Part shown: one piece after another, positions 28,776 to 40,680 of the stretch
How positions within the stretch are numbered: the stretch's first letter is position 1
Layout of the letters: each line of letters opens with the position of its first letter
Source of the DNA: Hyposmocoma kahamanoa
Taxonomy: Eukaryota > Arthropoda > Insecta > Lepidoptera > Cosmopterigidae
Assembly (NCBI RefSeq): GCF_003589595.1
Contig: NW_020654422.1
Coordinates: 16,210,368 to 16,274,367 of the forward strand
Direction of reading: 5' to 3'
DNA: 64,000 nt
Notes under the pieces: model-generated
Told to the model about the DNA's origin: nothing
Seen by the model: only the letters and a program-made list of their open reading frames with translations
Databases searched by the model: none
Program-made: the position numbers and the translations under genes

Positions 28776-29802
28776 TGTCTAAAGACACTGCAATGGTTTC
28801 ACCATGCTTTTTTATAGCCTCGTTCCATAAGTGAGAGGCATACACAAGAAGATCCCCTGTAGATCGCCCTCTTCGAAATCCGTATTGGCGATCGCTGAGG
28901 AGATCGTTGTCTTCAAGGTACGACAGGAGACGGTTGTTAAGTACATGTCTCGTAGTCTTGCAGAGTATGGAAGAGACTGAGATAGGTCTATAGTTGACAG
29001 GGTCAGCTCTGCTGCCTTTTTTAGGCACTGGTTATACATTTACAAGCTTCCATGACCTGGGAACTACACCAGTCTCAAGCGAGAGGCGATACAGGCGTGT
29101 GAGAGTAGGAGACAACTCAGGCGCACAGTTACGCAGGACTATTGCTGGAATTCCATCCGGCCCGCTAGCTTTATGCACGTCTAGACTTCGCATAGTTTTG
29201 AGTACCTCTTTTTGGCGAATGCGAACTGGCGCCATAGTGCATCCAGGCTGAGGTAAAGAAGGTGGTAGGTATCCTGCGGCATCCAGACGCGAACTCTCTG
29301 CAAAGAGTGAGGCGAAGAGATTCGCCTTCTTTTTCGCAGTATGGGCCCGCGTGCCGTCTGGCCTGCGCAGAGATGGTAATGGGTGGCTACTAAAGTTTTT
29401 TTCGACTGCTTTGGCCAGGGACCAAAAGGATTTGCCTGCTGGAAAAGAGGCACGCATGGCCCCTATGCGGCGCACATGGTCGAACTTGGCCCTGCGTAAC
29501 ACACTTTTGCTCCTCTTGGCGGCTTTATTAAAGGCTTTCTTCAGATTCCGAGTATTCGGAGCTTTGCGTAGTCGAGCATCTGCCCAAGATTGGTACACAG
29601 ACTGTTTTTGTGCTTCAGCACGACTGCAGTCAGCGTTAAACGATGGCCGAGTTTGGGGTCCATTGAGTACATCGAAGTATGGTATATAATACTCCATACC
29701 CAATCGCAAGACCTCAACTACAGCATCAGCACAGCTGGACGATTCTCCTGAAGTGAAGCAAGCCTGCCAGGGATAAGAAGCAAAAAAAAAATGTATCGCC
29801 AC
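28776..29802 (-). pseudogene. LINE reverse transcriptase N-terminal part (fingers/palm), broken
   Basis: Contains KASGPDGIPAIVLRNCA (RT motif 0/1), then WKLVNV, an in-frame TAA, and PKKGSRADPVNYRPIS with RQYGFRRGRST (motifs 2-3). It ends in SLDIS, where the KAFD and YADD core would follow. A single nonsense codon and the loss of everything after motif 3 inactivate it. Confidence 0.85.
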
Positions 29803-30527
29803 AACCGTCTCGTACCACTGGGGCCCTGATCGGGTGGGAAGTATACGGATACAGCTTTCACCAGACAGTGGTCAGAGATACCCAATGGTGCATCCACTAT
29901 CACCGAGTATAGGTCTGGATCAGTTGTTAGCAGTAGGTCCAAGCAATTAGCCGCATGAGACTCAACATCTGGAATCCTTGTGGTGCCACTGACAAGCTGG
30001 GAAAGGCTTAGTGATAATGCAAGTTTTTGCGTCTCTCTCCCAGCATGATCGGTTATCTGGTACGGGAACAACCATTCTTGATGGTGTGCGTTGAAGTCCC
30101 CCAGTATGACTAGTTGCGGCGCTGGATACCTGAGCTGAGCCTCATCAGAAGTCTCGCTCAGATGTTGGAACAGCTTGGTTGTCTGTTGATCTCCACTGTG
30201 CGAGCGGTAGACACAGCAGTATACTATTTGGGTAACTCCTGTGTCAACCAGAAGCCACAAAATAGAAAAACTCGGTGCCTCAAGGTTCTTGAGACGCTTG
30301 ACACAGATGTTATCACGAACGTACACACAGACTCCGGCACCAGGTAGGAACTCGAGAGTATACCCTGGGTACCTTAGGTACGCCGTGTCAGTCGGACATC
30401 TGAACTGCGTCTCGGTGAGGAACAGCAGCTGCGGTTTATTGGTTTCCAGGTGGTGGTGGACCGCTTTGATATTTAAGTGCAGCCCTCTGATGTTGATGAG
30501 GTGCAGTTTTAATGGGAGGACGTGCAA
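29718..30527 (-). pseudogene. LINE apurinic-type endonuclease domain (ORF2 N-terminal part)
   Basis: Recognisable motifs: LLFLTETQF (catalytic Glu), VILGDFNAHH (the GDFNAH metal/catalytic motif), CLDLLLTTDP and the terminal GISDHCLV (SDH motif). The domain looks catalytically complete, but it runs out of frame before the RT part, so no full protein could be made. Its frame is open further upstream, back to a stop near 30560, so the first residue given is not a proven start. Confidence 0.85.
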
Positions 30528-31144
30528 CCGCTGTGAAAAATGTATTCCTTTTTTTTTGACTCATAATTTTAAATTGGAGAAGCGAATAGGCAAGAAGGAA
30601 GGCAGTTGAACGAGGCATTGCGTTGACCAAAAAAGCAGCAAACTGATACTGCCACACGAGGATACAATCGGCTTGGAGACTGCAGGGACGCCCGAACCTT
30701 CCCGGAGATGGCCACCTGGTCCTCTCCTCCGGTTGCCAACCGGCAAGGTGGAGCATTTCGGGATTTTTCGTTTGGTGGCGGGGCATCCTTTCACGGCTGG
30801 CTTTCCCGCTACCTGGGCCCCCAACTTCCCACGGCCGGCCACGGATGCACCGTGCTTCGGATCCCTCTAGCCCCTAGAACCGAGTGCTCAGTGTGGCAGT
30901 ACAAGCAGCTACTACTCGTCGTTATACGCAATGCAACTGTTCAGACCCGACCTACTGATGGCAACTCCCGAACACGTGCCGGAACACGGATAAACCATTT
31001 GGCGACTCGACTGCGTCGTGCGGGTGGTTACCAGACACGGCCGAAGCCTACCACCAGTAGTTGTTGCTCTTTAGCACCAATCAGGGGTCACTTGTAGGGT
31101 CTCGAGGGTAAACCTACGGAAGCGAGCAACATCAACCCCCAAAA

Positions 31145-31312
31145 AGTTTGTGGTTGTGAAGCCGCAGACATACTAAAGCGTATTTATAAGTTTATTTCTT
31201 CGACAGGGTGTAGGATCACTGATTTATTACATTATTTAGCGAAGCTTTTCATTGGGAATTGATTTACAATAATAATGTAATTGTAGAACCTTACATTGAT
31301 AGTTATATGTAT
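31145..31312 (+). repeat. Right member of the direct-repeat pair flanking the LINE
   Basis: Starts AGTTTGTGGTTGTGAAGCCG immediately after the presumed LINE 5' end (which on minus starts GGGGGTTGATGTTGC). Diverged from 28445-28602 by substitutions and small indels. Confidence 0.7.
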
Positions 31313-31569
31313 AGTTCAAGAGTACTTGTACATTTACCGAGTACCTGCACAGAAGGCAAATGGGAGGGAAGTTTTTACTAACGTCAAATATAGCAAATCG
31401 TCGTTTAAGAGTGAAAACTTCGTATATGCTTTTTGACATAGTTTGTTTTATATAAATTTTTGTTGAAATAAAACTTATAAACCTCTTGTTTAAATGTATA
31501 ATATATTAAGTAATATAGCAATGACTTAAAAATCACACACGGGGTATTAACTCTAATATGATGAATTTC

Positions 31570-31868
31570 TTTTTATAATATCATGTGACGAGACGAATAA
31601 GTTGTGCGCCTGATGGTATCTAAGGTATACCTGTCCATAACACTTGCAGTGCCACTCAGAGCTTTAAATCGCGATGATCTGAGGGGCACTGCCACTGCGC
31701 CCGACACCCTGGGACATCAGTTGACAAGTCCCATTATGCCTGTAATAACACTAGCACCCTTACCCTTCAAAAACACAGTAACTATGACTGCCTGGCGGCA
31801 GAAATAGGTAAGGTGGCAGTACTTCCCTGGACGAACTCTTTCTCAAGGCGCTCTACTGCTACTAAAAA
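31570..31868 (-). repeat. RP-1 copy, near full length
   Basis: T-run plus ATAATATCATGTGACGAGAC at the left, then CACTCAGAGCTTTAAATCG, GTTGACAAGTCCCATTATGC, GGTAAGGTGGCAGTACTTCC and CTCAAGGCGCTCTACTGC. The sense strand is set by the A-rich tail. Confidence 0.8.
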
Positions 31869-32489
31869 AAAATAATAAAAATAATAGTATGAAGTTTTTA
31901 CTAACACGTGAGTATTATGTTAGTAGTATATTTATTATAGTGTCTAAGTATACATATCATAACAAAACAATCTTATTTATTCATCCTATGCTCAAACTCG
32001 CCCAAAAAATAAACCCGGTTATCCCAAAATTCTTTAAAACCAGGTCGGTTATTCTCGAATATTCTGCTTGCAAAAGTCTCGCTTCACGGTTGTTTGTGTC
32101 GCGATTGTTTTATATTCTAGACAGGGCCCTTGTTACTTCACTCCTGTGTTATTAAATTTGCCAGACATTCTTAACTTTATCTCGCCAATGCGGCAAACTT
32201 TGTATGTAACGTTATGAGTTTGTATTATCTTTTCCAAAGATTTACCTATATGTGGAGCAATATTATGAACTTTTAGGATTACTTTCTTAAGTGAATTTGA
32301 TTTTCCCAAAGTAATGGTAAGTAAATGTTGCGTATTGGAAAAGTACAGGTACGTAATATAACAAAAGACTTAACGATAGCAGCTGAACGTATTTAAGTTT
32401 ACTGGTAGAGTTTAATTTGCAATGGCTGTTTTATATTTACTGATACAAATGCGGTAACAATACATCTCTACGTGTTGTCATCATTAGTA

Positions 32490-32945
32490 GCAGTCGAAGA
32501 GCTTGTGAAAGAGTTCGTCCAAGGCAATACTGCCACCTTACCTATATCTATAATGCAATAATGTGAGCATCACTGCGTCTAATTTGAAGCTGCTCTAAGG
32601 CTCAATTTATATTGCTTCGGAATGGAATTGAGGCGAATTTTTGTAACGGTATTGTACATAGCATAATGAACATTATGGTCAATTGAGTAACGTACAAACC
32701 AGATACAAGCCAAAATATTCTGCGGAATGCGCGAGCCGAGCCGATTCCGCCGCAATATAAATTGAGCCATAGGGTGCTGGTGACATTAGGCACATAGGAC
32801 TTGTCAACTTAAGTCTCAGAGTGAAAGGCGCAGTTGCAGTGCCCCTCAAGTCTTTACGATTTGCCCTGCAACTGTCTTGGATAGGTGTGTCGTTTGCCAC
32901 CATGCACATGACTTGTTCGTCCCGTCCCTTGATATGACAAAAAAA
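32490..32945 (+). repeat. RP-1 copy carrying a nested MITE
   Basis: Starts CAGTCGAAGAGCTTGTGAAA and ends TTGATATGACAAAAAAATA. It is interrupted by the MITE TA-2 element at 32598-32769; the two halves join across it at GGGTGCTGGTG. Confidence 0.75.
32598..32769. mobile_element. MITE family TA-2, short complete copy (172 bp)
   Basis: Terminal inverted repeats AGGCTCAATTTATATTGC and GCAATATAAATTGAGCCA. Flanked by TA on both sides (32596-32597 and 32770-32771). Interior words ACGTACAAACCAGATACAAG and CATAGCATAATGAAC match the 12.05-kb copy. Noncoding. Confidence 0.8.
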
Positions 32946-34382
32946 TATAGCTTTTTAATTATTTTCTTTTTGAACGAATTTAAAAATACGAAAACTATGT
33001 CTAGACTATGGAACTGATCTAATTTTGGCCAGTCATACGCGGACGAGATCTAATTATATTATTCTCACGGACTTCTACGTTTCTGTTCCCAACTGGGCCC
33101 TTGGGGGTGCTAAATTATCTTATCCTACTTTCGGTAATAATAACTTCTTGAAGTCTTGTCATCATAATTTTATTTTAAGGTATCTCAGGGTGTTACATTT
33201 ATATTCTGACACTGTACGGGCCACCTTCCTCCATACATGGATTGAAATGTTAAAAGTATGTTGGTATATGTAAAATACAGATACCACGGTGGCAAATGTT
33301 TCCTTGATGTCGTGTATTGGTGGACAGTTTAAGTTAAGTGCGGCACGTGGCTAAAGTAGATTGCTGCGTGAGAGTTGTACCGAAGAATATATGAGACCAT
33401 ACAGACACTCTTTACCAACTCATAACAATTGACATACTCCATGAATTCATATTCCACATGTAGACCTTGCGTATGATTTTACGTTACTTTTTCTGTATTA
33501 AACATTGCTTTTTGTGAAACAGTATTTCTGACGGGACAGTCAATGTTAAAAGTCAAATAATCATTTATTCCATAGGTAAATTTTTTACATCTGAAAACGT
33601 CATTTTTATGCCACTGGTCGTTCACTGTGCCGACTTCTCTGGGAAGAACGAGCAAGAAACTATAGGGATTGCTCTTTTCAAATAACAAAACTTAAGTTTA
33701 TATTTATGCTATAGAATACATTTTGAATATAATCATATTTGTGTGGAATCTAGACTCATGTTATCTTTCCATAGGTACATCTTTATCTAATACGTAGTCT
33801 GCAATTTTGAAATACGACTTTTCAATTAAAATACTTTTATTGTAAGTTTTAAACTTAGGATATGGTAATATTAATATGTGTTCCGGAATCTTATTGTAAA
33901 AACGTATACAGTTCCCCATAAAAGAATCTGTTACCTTAGTTAAACGAAATTATGGTACCGTGAGTTTGGACTTAGTTCTAAGGTTAAATTATGTATATTT
34001 TTACGGGCATACAAAATATTTGAGAAAATTTACTGTGATACCATAAACTTTTCTCTGAAAAATAACTCGAGAGCCTACACAGGACTAGCAAGTCTTTACG
34101 CCTAGTGGTAGTTTTTGTGTTTCCTCATAGTATAAAAGAGGGGACATTCAGATTTTTTCCGGCCAAACGATGGCGAAAGATGTTATTTTTACCTCCTGTG
34201 TAAATACTAGGTTTCACATAGAATTGATAGGTTCACTAGGTCTTTTACCAATAAGCCATAGATATAATGTATATCTTACTTTTATATAACGTCGCCTAGA
34301 AACACATAAAAATATTGCTATAAGCTCTCTTCAATTTGCTTTTGAATATAGAACATAGTTCGACTTTTTTTTAATGGCGTCT
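32946..34382. other. No gene or recognised repeat
   Basis: AT-rich sequence with only short ORFs lacking features. An 82-codon plus-strand ORF near 33.03-33.27 kb shows no signal, domain or splice context. Confidence 0.4.
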
Positions 34383-34625
34383 TGACTTTTTTTTTTATAA
34401 TATCTAATGATGGGACGAACAAGTCGTGCGTCCGATTGTAAGCTACATACAGGCATGTCCAGTTGCAGTGCAACCTTGAAGTTTAAATCACAGAGATCTG
34501 AGAGACACTCCCGCTGCGCTCGTCACCCTGAGGCATAAGTTGACAAGTCCCAAATGCCTGTAATTTTACTATAAGCTCAGATATCACAGGCGAGAGTAGG
34601 TACTGCCATGATGACTTGCTGACTA
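34383..34625 (-). repeat. RP-1 copy, partial
   Basis: T-run, ATAATATCTAATGATGGGAC, then GTTGACAAGTCCCAAATGCC. The far end is degraded after GTACTGCCATGATG. Confidence 0.7.
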
Positions 34626-35119
34626 CCTTACATCTATAACCCTTAAGCTGTCTAATTTAAACTTTATTGGGAACAGATTAAAAGTAGAAATTGCATTAGT
34701 TGGATACATTGGTTTCTCTACGTGAAATTCAGTAACTAATTAAAGTAACATTGGAACTTAGCTCTCTCGCTGTTAGTTTTGGAATTAAGTCTATTAGCGA
34801 TTTTCTGTCCTACAAGGCAATTTGTTATTTACTAATTTCTATTAGCGGAAACCTTTATAAATATTATTTCCAAATAAGAAAAAACTATAAACGCATACGT
34901 ATTATAATTTACAGCTCACAATAAGTATATCATGAATAAAGTATATACGTGTGTTTAATTTTTTAAAATAATATATATAATAATCTTTATTTAAGATATT
35001 TGATCTACTTTGTGCGTTACATTTGAAACTTAGGACTAGGATGTTAGTAAATTAAAAAAAAGAAAATAATGAAAAATATGAATAATTCAAAATAAAATAA
35101 TAGAAATTAACAATAGGTA

Positions 35120-35400
35120 TGCGCAATCAGAATTCATGTCACCAGCCCTCTTGGTGACATGAATTCTAGTCCAATGGCACAATATCGGCCACGCTACATC
35201 CTCCGATATGGTGTTCAGAAGGCTGTTCCCGCTGCCACGCATTCTGCTCATGGTCGACGAAATGAGTTTCCTTACAACTGCGTCAAAACTGTCGGTACGC
35301 GCATCTGCAAATATACGTACTACATACAGAACGGGGACAGCCACAACAGCATTCTGAAAGGGTTATTGTACTGGGCCTTCAGGGCATTGAAGGATTTCTG
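35120..35400 (-). pseudogene. LINE ORF2 C-terminal relic
   Basis: Minus-strand frames encode KSFNALKAQYNNPFRMLLWL in one frame, then DSFDAVVRKLISSTMSRMRG and NSLLNTISED in another. This is the pattern of the region after the RT domain in several insect LINE ORF2 proteins (YNxAFRxLLxLP, then a Ser/Arg-rich SxMxRxRGSxNSLL block). At least one frameshift. An AT-rich, A-rich 3' flank (35090 downwards) fits a LINE 3' end. A 16-bp-arm hairpin (35129-35167) sits at its end. Confidence 0.5.
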
Positions 35401-35867
35401 AACCCACAGGCTGCAGGTGTACAGTGTCTTTAAAAACAGTTACTTTAATATCATTCGTACACCGTGAAAACCTGCGAGCCAACATGTTGCACTTTACCAT
35501 TAGGTATTCTATAGAGACGCGTGCTTCTTAAAATTGTATATCAAGATTGTCTTCTATTACTGTCCGAATATGTGTATAAATGGATAGAAAATTCCTTGGC
35601 AATTTAGAACTTCAAAATTGCAATGATAATTAAAGGTAAATGTGGAAACTTACAGCGTTCACGCTCTGCAATTCACCGCACACATGAATTATTTCTTAGA
35701 AGTTTTGGCAAGAGTTATGGTCAATGGGCCATTTAATGCACTGCAATCTAATTCTGCTAACAACGACTTTTATGTTACTAAGTTTACAATTTTGAGTTTA
35801 TTATTGAAATGTTGTGTGCTTTTTACGATTGACAAGTTTGGAATACGACCATTAAAACTAGTTAGTG

Positions 35868-36360
35868 GCAGTAGAGCTCCTTGCGAAAGAGTTCGTCCAG
35901 GGAAGTACTGATAACTTACCTATTTCTGCCGCTAAGCAGTAATGCGATTTCGAAAGGTAAGGGTGCTGGCATTGACTTACAATTATATGGACGTCGGGTC
36001 CGCGCTAAAAAGTGTCCGCACTTGTAAGGCGCTAAAATCGTATACAGAGCGCCAAACTCCGCTTTAGTCTTCATTTGTTCGACTGACAGCGCGATACTGC
36101 GATGATATTACAATTTAAATTTCGAATAGGTTGACTTGGGACATTTTTTTCGTGGTTTTTGTATTAGACCCGTCGTCCATTTATTTGTAAGTCAATGGGT
36201 GCTGGTGAAATTACAGGCACATGGGATTTGTCAACTTATGTTTTAGGATGACAGGCGATGTGGCAGCGCCTCTCAGATCTGACAGGAGTGGCGCTTATCC
36301 AATAGTCTAAGTAATAGGCGTACGACTTGTTCGTTCCGTCCCTTGGTTTCATAAAAAAAG
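35868..36360 (+). repeat. RP-1 copy carrying a nested MITE C8
   Basis: Starts GTGGCAGTAGAGCTCCTTGC and ends CCCTTGGTTTCATAAAAAAA. It is interrupted at GGTGCTGG by the C8 element. Confidence 0.8.
35970..36197. mobile_element. MITE family C8, copy 2 (228 bp) with exact 8-bp duplication
   Basis: Left end CATTGACTTACAATTATATG and right end CATTTATTTGTAAGTCAATG are inverted repeats of about 30 bp. Target duplication GGTGCTGG at 35962-35969 and 36198-36205, which is present once in uninterrupted RP-1 copies (for example at 46.44 kb). Noncoding interior shared with 17354-17590. Confidence 0.9.
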
Positions 36361-37589
36361 CTTGTGTATGAAAACGGTTCTCTACTAAACTTTAAAAAAA
36401 ATATTCCTGTAAAAGATTATGAAAGAGTCGTAAATTGCAAAGGTGAAAGTGGAATTTTTCACCCACTAAAAGTGACGAGTGCACTTCGATTCAAGTTCCA
36501 AATGGGTAAAGCGAGTTCCCCCTAATGGCCCATTAAACAGTCCCCGAGCCAACACTTTTTGCTAATATCAAAAATTTTACCAACGGTGAACACAAATCAT
36601 AACCCTGAAAAATCTATTCAGCATTTCATTTTATGGGTGTCGGTAACATAACTTTCGTAGTCGGAATCGACTAAGGTTAATTCCCGTTGAAAGTAGGTTA
36701 CATAGAATTTTACTAAGATAAAATATAACTTTTTCGGTAAATGGATTTTTTAGGCAACAAACATATTATAAAAATTTACGATAACTCATAATAGACATTA
36801 GAAAGCAACGCACGAAAACGTCATGTAAAGCGCCAGAAAGCGTCTGTACATAATCTTTATATTCGTGCAATAGCCATGGTTTCAATGGCGGCACCATTGC
36901 ATCCAGGTTTATGTCTTCATTTTTGGTTGAAAAAGTATTGCAGCAAATTTTTGATAATTCTTTTGCTCCGACTGTTGTATTATATGTTTGTATTATAACT
37001 TGGTATAGAATAAAAAAAAAGATTTTAGTAAATGGAATTTGGAACAGCTCCGACTGTTGTGGCGGTCGAGCTGGGAGTGACCGTGGTACGAAAACAAAAT
37101 GAGAAAGTGAAGGAAGATGGAACAATTCAAATTTAAAATTTAAATACATGTAAAATAAAAAATGATAGGATACAAGCGGAGAGAGGCGATACAAAGAGGT
37201 GAGATGACGGTGTAAGGAGGTCACACCGTCACAGTCACATCCAATGATAAATTCATTTATTTCTTCTTTTCTTATAAAATTTACTTTGATTCTTATAAAA
37301 CTGGCATTGGCACAATTCTAGTGGACGCAATAAAGGAAATAATAATAAGCTTGGAAAGTTTAATTTTGGTTGGTTTGGTGTCGTGCAAAACTTTTGTTTT
37401 GACGTTAAGAGATCCGACTGTGATAATGTCAATCTTGCCAACTTCTTGATTGCATTGCGAACTCCGCCATACGCAGACAATTATACAGAGTGGGGCAAAA
37501 GTCTAATTTGACCCGCTCATTTTGTAAAGGAAACTAATTAAAATTGGGCCTTTGTATGAATTTTAAATGACTGTGAAGTGGTTTTCTGG

Positions 37590-37841
37590 TAACGCCTGTA
37601 AATCGTATTCGCGACAGAGCCTCGTTGCGGCATGCTCTGGCGGCGCACCCTCACCTTTGCCGCTCGCCCAATAAGTTATGCCGCGGCCCTCGCCGTATGA
37701 CGCGAGGCGTGTGGAGGCCACTTCAAATGAAATCCTTTGCCAACCGCAGCTTTTAAGGTTTTCCACTTGCACTTGCCGTTCTATTCGCTTGGAGAGTTCG
37801 CTTACGCCAGTGGAACATTAAAGATTTGCTTCTCTATCCAG
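37590..37841 (+). promoter_or_regulatory. CpG-rich block ending in a strong splice donor: possible noncoding first exon
   Basis: A GC- and CpG-rich patch (GCGGCGCACCC, GCCGCGGCCCTCGCCG) stands out from AT-rich surroundings and ends CTATCCAG|GTAAGTAAATAA, a near-perfect donor (exon end 37841). This suggests a plus-strand promoter and leader exon. Against this, the left flank (ACAGAGTGGGGCAAAAG at about 37485) looks like a repeat terminus, and no matching coding exon was found downstream. Confidence 0.3.
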
Positions 37842-40332
37842 GTAAGTAAATAAAATAAAATGTTACGTATTCCAGAATTGTTTTATTCTAGATTCATGAA
37901 ATATGTATTCATATCTAGTAAATTAATGTAATAACTAATTCCTACCGCATAATAAATAGTAGTGACCACTAGATGGCATTGTATTGTAAAGAGATTGGTG
38001 ACAAATAGATGGAGCTGTTGAAATTGCAATACTAGTTTAATTCGAAGGAAAGGTTGACAACCAAATGTAGATCTATTTTATTGTAGATCGTTAAAATAAT
38101 TATTCGAACGTAATATGTGTAATTTTAAAGAATATTACTTTTTTTTTCACTGGTAATGCCTACCGCATTTCACTTCGCTACTAAAAGGTAGAGTCGAGTG
38201 GTGGGAGAGACGGGAGTGGCAGAATCGCCCGGCGCTGTTCTGTTCAAAGAGTCGGAAAGGCAAAACGAGCAAATTGCTATACTACTACCACTTACATAAG
38301 TGCTTTTACGACATTATTTAATTAAGAATTTGTGGTCAGTTACTGAAAATTAAAAGTAATATATTTCTGAACATCTTGGTATTATTTCACGCCCACGAAG
38401 AGCGCTGCTACAGTATGTACTTTGACGGAGCCAATTTAAGCGTAAGTAAAGTGTTTTATAATTGTGGCCTTTCGGAACAATCGGTATAATGCGTGTATTT
38501 GACCAAGAAACTATACTCGTTCTCCCGCTTTCCGTTTCCTCCATTTTCCATTTTGTCCATTGGTCTACTTAAATTATGATTTACACTTACAGTCGTATTC
38601 GATTAGTGTTTCATTTGTATAAGTTATAAATTCCATTAAACGCGTCATTACTCTCAACAGTGTAGGTAATTTATTCTCCCAATTTCCTTCTGTTTCGCAA
38701 ATAGATGTTTGTTTTGTCTTGGAACTCATTCCCGCGCAATAAATAAGACGTTATTCTACCTAAAATTGCAGGGGCCGTTCATTCGTTTTAACTTTTAGGA
38801 AAAAAGTTGTGTTTTGTTCTACTTAATTTGTTTACTTTCTTTAGTGAGTCAAATGCTATACGTTTCCGTCACTAATATAGCTGATATTTCGAGTGTTTGT
38901 GTCAATAATGATATCCGTTGTCTTTAATCACGTGCATGTTTTACAGAATTTGGTTTCAGACAGTTATCTTATTTATCTAACTGAGTGCCTACTATAAGAT
39001 GATTATGTAGTTATTTCGTCACGCGTTCTAAATACACACTGTCTCACTCATACGTGTCTCTAGCGATTTTGGTATAAAATATCAAGTTTTTTATAAAAAT
39101 TGTAGATGAAAACACAGCTGCGCGTTAGATTCATCGTGAGGCTCTAGGATGCGTGATGGTTTAAAACAATCAAGCGTAATTGGCGTGCATAACTTGCTAT
39201 CTAAGATGACTATATTGCTAAGTGACTATGTTAACGTTTAATAGTAATAAAAGACTTTAAGGTACTGTCTCGGGTACGGAAAAAAAAAACACTGGAAGTG
39301 GCCTTAAGCCTCGATTACTATCGGAACCGCTGTCGCCAAAACGCACACAAACAAAGGATAAACGCTATGCTATCTTAATAATGGTTGGTCATATTTTTTT
39401 GTAATTTGAAAATAACAAATTCTGGATTGTTAATATAATTTAAACTTTACCCGGTCGCTATGTCGTTGAAAGTTCGATACGCTTATTGCAAGTTACGACG
39501 TTTTGATTTTATATTCAAATTTTATTCCACGTGCTGCCATCTTGCGACCAGTAGCTGGATTATGACGAACTATTAACATTTGAACGAATAGAAAGTAGTA
39601 TCTTTTCGACAACAGATGTTATCTTTAATGCACGCATTGCGTAATGAACTTTATGTCGATGAATTAAGTTTAAAATAAACAAAACACTCACGAAGCATTT
39701 TTTCGCTAAACTTTTGTTCACTACTAGCGTGGAAAATTCGAGATGTTTACTTAGTTCTCCAAATGATAAAACTTGACTATGTTGTTCTGGGACAATGTTT
39801 ACTTTCGCGTGTTACGGTACATAAAATCAATTTGATAAACAGAAATTGGAAAATTTATTTTAATTAGACTTACGATTGATATGAAATACTACTGCGGGTA
39901 ATATGTTTGGTGCAGCTATCATTTTTGCACTTCGAAACAGCACAATGAGGCATTTTTCTATGGTTTTAGAGAATTTGCGCAAAAGAATGATACAACCATA
40001 CCATACCAAGCGAAAATAGTGGGCGAGCTCAAGTAGGTCTAACGAGACCTACTGTTGGCACGCGTCAGATGCTAACTAACCACTTCTAATGTATTCATAG
40101 GCTCTTTGGTCTCGGGGCTAAAAGTGGAGATTATAATAATATTTGTCGAGGGAGGATTGAGCACCTACGATAGGTAGGGATTAAGCTTAGTAAACAAATG
40201 ATAATATGCCCATAACAAAGATTTGAGTTTCCTTACAAAACCATGGAGGTAGTGACATTCTCAGCAAACGTGTTATTAATAATTACCAAACGTATTATAT
40301 GTATACATATTATATATATACGTATATTTAAA
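37842..40332. other. No supported gene
   Basis: AT-rich sequence. A second GC-richer patch lies at 38180-38270 and an unexplained, open, possibly repetitive stretch at about 38380-38560. Neither shows a recognisable protein or clean inverted repeat. Confidence 0.35.
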
Positions 40333-40540
40333 CTGCCTCCGTGGCCGAACCGTTACCATGCCGGACTGCCACGCAGAGGTCCCAGGTTCGATTCCCGGGC
40401 CGGGAGAAATAGTTGTATGGCCTACAATTATTTCTCTCGTGAGTTTGGGTGTAATTTGTGGTTGTCTATATGTGTGTCCATGGCACCCGCGACACAGGGT
40501 TTCCCTAGTGCGGGGCTATGTTGAGTGTGTGCGTTATTTA
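40333..40540 (+). repeat. SINE-A, full length
   Basis: Best copy in the window: A box GCCTCCGTGGCCGAACCGTT, B box GGTTCGATTCCCGGGC, body TTCTCTCGTGAGTTTGGGTG and GGCACCCGCGACACAGGG, tail GTGCGTTATTTATTATTTA. It shows the intact layout used to identify the other four. Confidence 0.85.
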
Positions 40541-40680
40541 TTATTTATTATTATGTATTATTAATAATTATAACATTTTTCTTTATAAAAAAGATCTTAA
40601 AGAGATTTTTGAATTACATCTATTTGCCAAGTTATATTAAAATCGGTTAACGGTAAGTGGATGAAACCCACTAATCCGGA

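Larger units (their letters stand above)
28776..31144 (-). mobile_element. Non-LTR retrotransposon (APE endonuclease + RT), inactivated and 3'-truncated
   Basis: Minus strand. A GC-rich 5' region (31144 down to about 30560) without a clear first ORF is followed by an endonuclease frame (30527-29718) and a reverse-transcriptase frame (29802-28776). The coding continuity is broken by a frameshift at about 29780-29830 beside a run of ten A (T on minus) and by an in-frame TAA at 29032-29034. The RT domain stops within VSLDIS, before the catalytic core, where it meets unrelated AT-rich DNA near 28776. The missing 3' end is unusual, since LINEs are normally truncated at the 5' end. The Jockey/CR1-like group is suggested by domain order; the clade is not certain. 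Confidence 0.85.

Noticed and set aside
28445..31312. Long terminal repeats of an LTR retrotransposon
   Set aside because: The flanked element encodes an APE endonuclease and non-LTR RT; the repeats lack TG...CA ends, a primer-binding site and a polypurine tract.
36766..37224. 152-codon minus-strand ORF
   Set aside because: Ser/Leu/Phe-rich reading of T-rich DNA with no signal, domain or splice context; the ATG is followed by simple-sequence-like codons. Its C-terminal half has slightly better composition, but not enough to call.
38350..38565. Minus-strand ORFs starting near 38565 (MDKMENGGNGKREN...) and at 38544
   Set aside because: Short, overlapping frames with no domain; the block looks repetitive but could not be matched elsewhere in the window.
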